Assembly (NCBI GenBank): GCA_015064425.1
Contig: SVSF01000023.1
Location: 1 to 19,935 of the forward strand
Length of the DNA: 19,935 bases
Reading direction: 5' to 3'
Source of the DNA: Oscillospiraceae bacterium
GTDB lineage: Bacteria > Bacillota_A > Clostridia > Oscillospirales > CAG-272
Position numbers and translations under genes: made by a program. Positions 15,486 through 19,935 of the stretch are shown here, piece by piece. The stretch's first letter is position 1. Each line of letters starts with the position of its first letter. The notes below the pieces were generated by a model. The model was not told the origin of the DNA, searched no databases, and was given only the letters and a program-made list of their open reading frames with translations.

Positions 15486-18236
15486 TTATTTCCGTTTATT
15501 TCTTGTGAAAATCTTTGATAACTCATATATGAACATCATTATCACGGGAACAAGGAAAGTACATACCCATCCTTGCATACTCAGTTGAACAGTTCCGAAA
15601 ACGGAAGCAAAAGCATTTAGTTCCGAGCAAAGAACAACAAAGAGTATTATACAGAAAAGAACGAATACATATACGCGGTTAAGCTTTATATTCATTACGA
15701 AAATACTTCGCTCTTTCATTACCTCGTTTAAAGTGATCAGCTGGGTCAAAATAAAGCTGAAGAACATGTAGGTACCAAATTCTCCGACGACAATAGGAAG
15801 TCCCAAATACCCTAACACATAAGGGACAGCAAGCATAATGACTATCCATAAAAGACCGGTCAAAATAGTATACCAATAGTTTTGTATGGGTTTCTTCAAA
15901 GTTTCTTCTGTGTTTATCTTAACCGAAAGCTCATCAAGAGACGGCTTTTCGAACGCTATAACCGTAACCGCGGCAAGGTCAACAAGAAGACCACAGGTTA
16001 TGATCTGAATAGGAGTAAAATAAGGATTTCCCGACAATACGGTATACAACACCGCAAAAAATTTAGCAAACTGCGATATTGCAAGATACCTTACTGTTCT
16101 GAGTATATTCTGGTATATGACCTTAGAACTTTCTATAGCCCCCACAAGGCCGTTAAAGCCCCCCGTACCATCCTCTGAAGCTTCGGAAACAATTACATCC
16201 GAGATAAATTTCAAAGCATCGCAGCTTCCCTTGCCGGCAAGATTTCTGCTCGTTACGTCAACTCCCATCCTGCCTTCTTTATCGGAAATAATAAGATTCT
16301 TTGAAAAAGCTACGTCAGCATCCTTCTCCAATGCTATCTCCTCAAGATCCGATCCGAGAACTCCTACGACCTCACCGTTATCTTTAAGTGTCTTTACAAG
16401 CAGTCTCTTTTGCGCAGTACTGAGGTTTTGGAAAAGTCTCATATCTTTAACTTTTTCTTTAAGCTCATTTTCTCCGAGCTTGTACATTTGGGCACCGGTC
16501 AAAACCTGATTTTCTTCATCAAGTATACCCATAACCTTTGCGAAGCTGAAGTTACTCATATTTATATCATCAGACAATACCATTACTTTGATTCCCGCAG
16601 CTTTACATCTTGATATCTGTTTTGCAGCTCCGAAAAGAATAGGTTCACGTATTGCCAAAAAGCCCTCAAAAACAAGCTCGTTTTGTGCACTTCTTATTCT
16701 GTCCAGTGTATTGAAAGCAAAATTTTTACTTGCCACACCGATTATTCTATACGCCTCATCTCTCAAAGCAAAAGCAGAAATAGCTATACTGTCGGCGATT
16801 TCCGGAGTCAACGGTACAACGCTATTGTCTTGTCTGTAATAAGAGCATCTGTCCAACACTTGTTTACAGTTACCTTTTAAAGTAACTATATATTTGCCCC
16901 CGTGGCTGGTCAATGTGGTATCAAAAACATTTTCTGCGGATCGGTGGATATGATCGATTATCGGATACTGTCTGTCAAGACTTACATTGTATATTCCGTA
17001 ACGGTCCGCTATTTCAACGATCGCTTCATCGTCGGGATATACGGGTATATTACTGTCAGTGCTGCTGATAAGACCTGTACCGTATCTGCCAGAAGAAATA
17101 ACGGCGTAACGAACTATTCTTTTACAGTTTTCCGCAAATCTCTTATCGTTTACCTGATATATATTTCCGTTTGAAAATACCCGTTCAACTTGTATCTTTT
17201 TTAAAGACAGGACTCCTTCTCTGTGCACGAGAAGGCAACTTATATCCTTTATTTTTTCTATTTTGGAAGCATTCTTTATAAGAGCTCCGGAGCTTATCTT
17301 TTTTGTGCGATGGATGGCGGAAAAAATACCGCATCCGACCATCATATACCCGAATATAACAAGTTGCTCACTCATTGTGGAGACTGCAAGCGCAAGTCCC
17401 GTCAAAAAAGTATTAAAAAGTCCTATTCCTCTCGTAGCAAGAATAAGATCCGTAAATGTAAGTATAAATATTAAAGCGATAAGACAGAGGCTCATTCCCG
17501 TACAGTATTTTTTAAATGTTTCGAGAACACCTATCTTTTCATCTATTTTCACGGATATATTTTTGTTGGAACGGTATACGCAGGTATCCATTCCTATCTC
17601 GCAGACAATAGCTTTCCCCGATCCACGGGTAACTACCGTCGATGCAAATATCATATTTTTTTGATTTTCGGGACCTATACCTTTGTGTTCTGCAAACTTG
17701 GCGTCTTTCTGCGATATTGCCTTGACGTCAAACAAGTTGGTCTCAAGAATACATAATCTGTCAGACTCAACCAACCTCGCATCGCAAGGAACTATATCTC
17801 CCTGAGATATAAAGATTATATCTCCCCTTACAAGGTTTTCCTGCCTCACCACAAAGAGCTTTCCTTCACGCATAACTCTTGAAAACGGCAAGGAAAGATG
17901 ACCCATACCTTCAAGAACATTTTTTGCCTTCACGTACACGGATACAACTATAAAACGGCTTACAGCCATTATAAGCACCATATAAAGATACGAAGCATCT
18001 CTGTCAAATATAGCCGCAATAATAACGACTATGATAAACAAAAGATTTATGTAATCGGTAGTGAAAACATCCTTTATCTGCTCAAAGAGACCTTTTTGCT
18101 TTTCTCTGTATATAAGGTTAGCTCCGTTTAAATTGCGACGGGTATTAGCGGCCTTATTTGAAAGGCCGCTGCTTATATCGGTATTCAATTTTTCTTCTAT
18201 TTGACTTATAGTCAAGGAATACCAATTATCTGTCAT
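15486..18236 (-). CDS. P-type ATPase-fold protein lacking all catalytic motifs (pseudo-ATPase)
   Basis: This 916-residue protein follows the whole P2-type cation pump layout: N-terminal cation-ATPase domain (1-55), membrane pairs, actuator domain (about 110-225), P and N domains (about 330-690), and a C-terminal membrane block (about 715-905). The phosphorylation motif DKTGTLT is HREGVLS (338-344), so the aspartate is His338. The actuator TGES region reads ETNLFD (165-170). The DPPR, TGD and TGDGxND positions read REPI, LSDD (554-557) and LGSDLEE (627-633). The membrane PEGL is SEQL (289-292), which keeps the glutamate, and an aspartate remains at 753 in the sixth-helix region. The KG of the nucleotide site (454-455) also remains. 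There is no frameshift over 2.7 kb. It is therefore probably an expressed non-pumping protein, perhaps a sensor or scaffold. It starts 12 bases after the clpC-like stop codon with its own AAAGGA site. Confidence 0.85.
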   Translation of the reverse strand: MTDNWYSLTISQIEEKLNTDISSGLSNKAANTRRNLNGANLIYREKQKGLFEQIKDVFTTDYINLLFIIVVIIAAIFDRDASYLYMVLIMAVSRFIVVSVYVKAKNVLEGMGHLSLPFSRVMREGKLFVVRQENLVRGDIIFISQGDIVPCDARLVESDRLCILETNLFDVKAISQKDAKFAEHKGIGPENQKNMIFASTVVTRGSGKAIVCEIGMDTCVYRSNKNISVKIDEKIGVLETFKKYCTGMSLCLIALIFILTFTDLILATRGIGLFNTFLTGLALAVSTMSEQLVIFGYMMVGCGIFSAIHRTKKISSGALIKNASKIEKIKDISCLLVHREGVLSLKKIQVERVFSNGNIYQVNDKRFAENCKRIVRYAVISSGRYGTGLISSTDSNIPVYPDDEAIVEIADRYGIYNVSLDRQYPIIDHIHRSAENVFDTTLTSHGGKYIVTLKGNCKQVLDRCSYYRQDNSVVPLTPEIADSIAISAFALRDEAYRIIGVASKNFAFNTLDRIRSAQNELVFEGFLAIREPILFGAAKQISRCKAAGIKVMVLSDDINMSNFSFAKVMGILDEENQVLTGAQMYKLGENELKEKVKDMRLFQNLSTAQKRLLVKTLKDNGEVVGVLGSDLEEIALEKDADVAFSKNLIISDKEGRMGVDVTSRNLAGKGSCDALKFISDVIVSEASEDGTGGFNGLVGAIESSKVIYQNILRTVRYLAISQFAKFFAVLYTVLSGNPYFTPIQIITCGLLVDLAAVTVIAFEKPSLDELSVKINTEETLKKPIQNYWYTILTGLLWIVIMLAVPYVLGYLGLPIVVGEFGTYMFFSFILTQLITLNEVMKERSIFVMNIKLNRVYVFVLFCIILFVVLCSELNAFASVFGTVQLSMQGWVCTFLVPVIMMFIYELSKIFTRNKRK

Positions 18237-18248
18237 TTCTTATCCTTT

Positions 18249-19935
18249 TTATTCCGATACGATATTAAGTATCTCTTCTCCGGCGTCGTTTGTACGTGTA
18301 TCAAGAGATATCTTGCTTATTCCCTTTGCGTAATTTTCAATAACAATATTTGCAACTTCGTCCTCAACATTAGTCTGAACGTATCTTCTCATATTCCGTG
18401 CTCCATATTTTCTGCTAAATGACTTAGCTGCAATAAGTCTGGATGCATTATCGGTATATACGAATTCTATTGACTTTTCCGATAACGCCTCTTTAAGCTC
18501 GTCAAGCATAATATTAGCAATATATCCGAAGTCCTCTTCGTTCAACGCCCTGAACGTTATTACCTCATCTATTCTGTTAAGAAATTCCGGACGCAGGAAC
18601 TCAAGCAAAGCTTTTTCAGTCTTTGCCGCCCCAATAACATCCTCGTTTGTATTAAATCCGGGAACGTTGGTATTATAGTTTGACCCCGCATTTGTAGTCA
18701 TAACGATAACAGCATTTTCAAAATTGACCTGTTTACCGTGAGCATCGCTTATTCTTCCGTCATCGAGTATCTGGAGAAGAATATTCAGTACATCGGGATG
18801 TGCCTTTTCTATTTCGTCAAAAAGTATAACGGAATACGGCTTTCTTCTGATTTTTTCGGTAAGCTGTCCCGCCTCATCATACCCCACGTATCCGGGAGGA
18901 GCTCCGATTATCCTTGATACTGAGTGTTTTTCCATAAATTCAGACATATCAAGTCTGATAAGCGTCTCGGGTGAGTTAAACAATTCCGAAGCAAGTCTCT
19001 TTACAAGCTCCGTCTTACCTACGCCGGTGGGACCTGCAAATATAAATGAAACAGGCTTTTTCCTCGGAGATACACCTGCGCGGTTTCTTTTTATTGCCTT
19101 TACAACGGAGTCGATCGCCTTGTCTTGTCCTATAATATATTTCTTTATACGGGAATCGAGATTATCAAGCTTTTCAAATTCCGATTCGGATATATTGGAT
19201 GCGGGTATTCCTGTCCAGATCTCAATAACGTGAGCAAGATGCTGCACCTTAAGAACCACCTTTTCCTTTTCAGCTTCAAGTTCTCCGAGACGTATCTCTG
19301 CCTTCATTTCCTTTGATTTGATATCAGCAAGAGTCTGGTATTTTTCTTCAGCCGCTTTTTCATCCTTGGCTTCTTCGCCTTCAATAGCCTCTCTTTTTAT
19401 TTTAAGAGACTTTATCTCATCGACGCACTTTTTGTATTCACTTATAACAGGAGATGAAAGTGCCAAAAACGCTGCCGCTTCGTCCATAAGGTCAATAGCT
19501 TTATCGGGAAGAAATCTATCGTTAATATATCTTTCAGACATAAGCGTTGCGGTGCGCAAAACGTCATTCGGTATCTTAACTCCATGGAAGTTCTCGTAAT
19601 ACTTTTTTATTCCCTTGAGAATATCTACAGTATCGTCAATATTTGATTCTTCAACCATCACAGGCTGGAAGCGTCTTTCAAGAGCCGAATCTTTTTCAAT
19701 ATGCTTACGGTATTCGTTAAGAGTAGTAGCACCTATTACCTGTATCTCACCTCTCGAAAGAGCTGGCTTAAGAATATTGGCTGCGCTCATGCTTCCCTCA
19801 GCATCTCCCGCTCCAACAATATTATGAACCTCATCTATCATGAGAATAACGTTACCGAGTACTCTTATCTCTTCGATAAGTCCCTTGATCCTTGATTCAA
19901 ACTGGCCCCTGAACTGTGTTCCTGCAACAAGCGAA
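18249..19935 (-). CDS. clpC: ClpC-like class I Clp AAA+ unfoldase (N-terminus cut by the window edge)
   Basis: The frame is open to the right edge, and codons before the first internal ATG (19841) already encode family sequence ([14 protein letters not shown]), so the gene continues outside. Visible are the D1 Walker B ([10 protein letters not shown]), the D1 sensor and arginine-finger region (ERRF), and a coiled-coil linker of about 80 residues, of ClpC rather than ClpB size. D2 is complete: [21 protein letters not shown], the RPEFLNRID arginine finger, and the GARNMRR sensor 2. Hsp100 unfoldases feed proteins to ClpP. The ClpP-docking loop, VGF or IGF in relatives, reads PGF here (within NVPGFNTNE). 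The P-type ATPase-like gene follows 12 bases downstream in the same operon. No ctsR or mcsAB genes are visible, so it may be a second, specialised paralogue. Confidence 0.88.
   Translation of the reverse strand, partial: SLVAGTQFRGQFESRIKGLIEEIRVLGNVILMIDEVHNIVGAGDAEGSMSAANILKPALSRGEIQVIGATTLNEYRKHIEKDSALERRFQPVMVEESNIDDTVDILKGIKKYYENFHGVKIPNDVLRTATLMSERYINDRFLPDKAIDLMDEAAAFLALSSPVISEYKKCVDEIKSLKIKREAIEGEEAKDEKAAEEKYQTLADIKSKEMKAEIRLGELEAEKEKVVLKVQHLAHVIEIWTGIPASNISESEFEKLDNLDSRIKKYIIGQDKAIDSVVKAIKRNRAGVSPRKKPVSFIFAGPTGVGKTELVKRLASELFNSPETLIRLDMSEFMEKHSVSRIIGAPPGYVGYDEAGQLTEKIRRKPYSVILFDEIEKAHPDVLNILLQILDDGRISDAHGKQVNFENAVIVMTTNAGSNYNTNVPGFNTNEDVIGAAKTEKALLEFLRPEFLNRIDEVITFRALNEEDFGYIANIMLDELKEALSEKSIEFVYTDNASRLIAAKSFSRKYGARNMRRYVQTNVEDEVANIVIENYAKGISKISLDTRTNDAGEEILNIVSE

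Noticed and set aside
17263..17664. 133-residue plus-strand frame inside the P-type ATPase-like gene, and other frames on that strand
   Set aside because: These are antisense to a continuous 916-residue protein with recognisable family structure and have no independent support.
15486..18236. Reading the P-type ATPase-like gene as a pseudogene
   Set aside because: The frame is uninterrupted for 2.7 kb with a ribosome binding site and operon placement. Only the catalytic motifs are altered, which fits a pseudo-enzyme better than decay.
1..19935. CRISPR arrays, insertion sequences, tRNA or rRNA genes
   Set aside because: No regularly spaced repeats, transposase-like frames with terminal repeats, or tRNA-like clover-leaf sequences were seen on either strand.

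Overview
The window looks like the chromosome of a spore-forming, low-to-mid GC Clostridia-type Firmicute, probably an uncultured relative of the Oscillospirales or Eubacteriales. The support is an intact spoIIAA-spoIIAB-sigF operon, a T-box leader on valS, consensus SigA promoters (several with an extended -10), strong AGGAGG-type ribosome binding sites, and AGA-rich codon use. Genus-level placement is not possible from this sequence alone.

Left part, 1-10,686, is mostly housekeeping. The minus strand carries rlmD (23S rRNA m5U methyltransferase), followed by the first codons of another gene cut by the window edge. Divergent from rlmD is a promoter, a valine T-box leader (specifier GUA) and valS, ending in a strong terminator. 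Next come the spoIIA operon (anti-anti-sigma, anti-sigma kinase, SigF), then yceD-rpmF on a perfect SigA promoter, then a PDZ/radical-SAM DUF512 gene with der and plsY, and finally rpmB as its own unit.

Middle part, 10,708-14,444, is accessory. A 229-residue protein resembling the DUF6873 (GME-fold) group is followed by its terminator. A strong promoter then drives a two-gene, translationally coupled operon: a TerB-N/TerB-C protein and a BrxC/BrxD-like (PF10923-type, formerly DUF2791) P-loop ATPase. Related pairs are usually found with a large helicase in predicted DNA-processing or defence modules. No helicase lies next to the pair here.

Right part, 14,469-19,935, is the most unusual. A MerR-family regulator has a membrane-embedded C-terminal half. 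Its own promoter has a MerR-type 19-bp spacer containing an inverted repeat, and the gene has a near-perfect internal Shine-Dalgarno and ATG that could make the membrane half alone. Convergent with it, across a shared bidirectional terminator, is a minus-strand operon of a ClpC-like AAA+ unfoldase (truncated by the window edge) and a 916-residue protein. That protein has complete P-type ATPase architecture, but every catalytic signature is replaced (the DKTGTLT position reads HREGVLS) while the reading frame stays open.

The two strongest candidates for something undescribed are the pseudo-P-type ATPase coupled to a Clp unfoldase, and the helicase-less TerB/BrxD-like pair.
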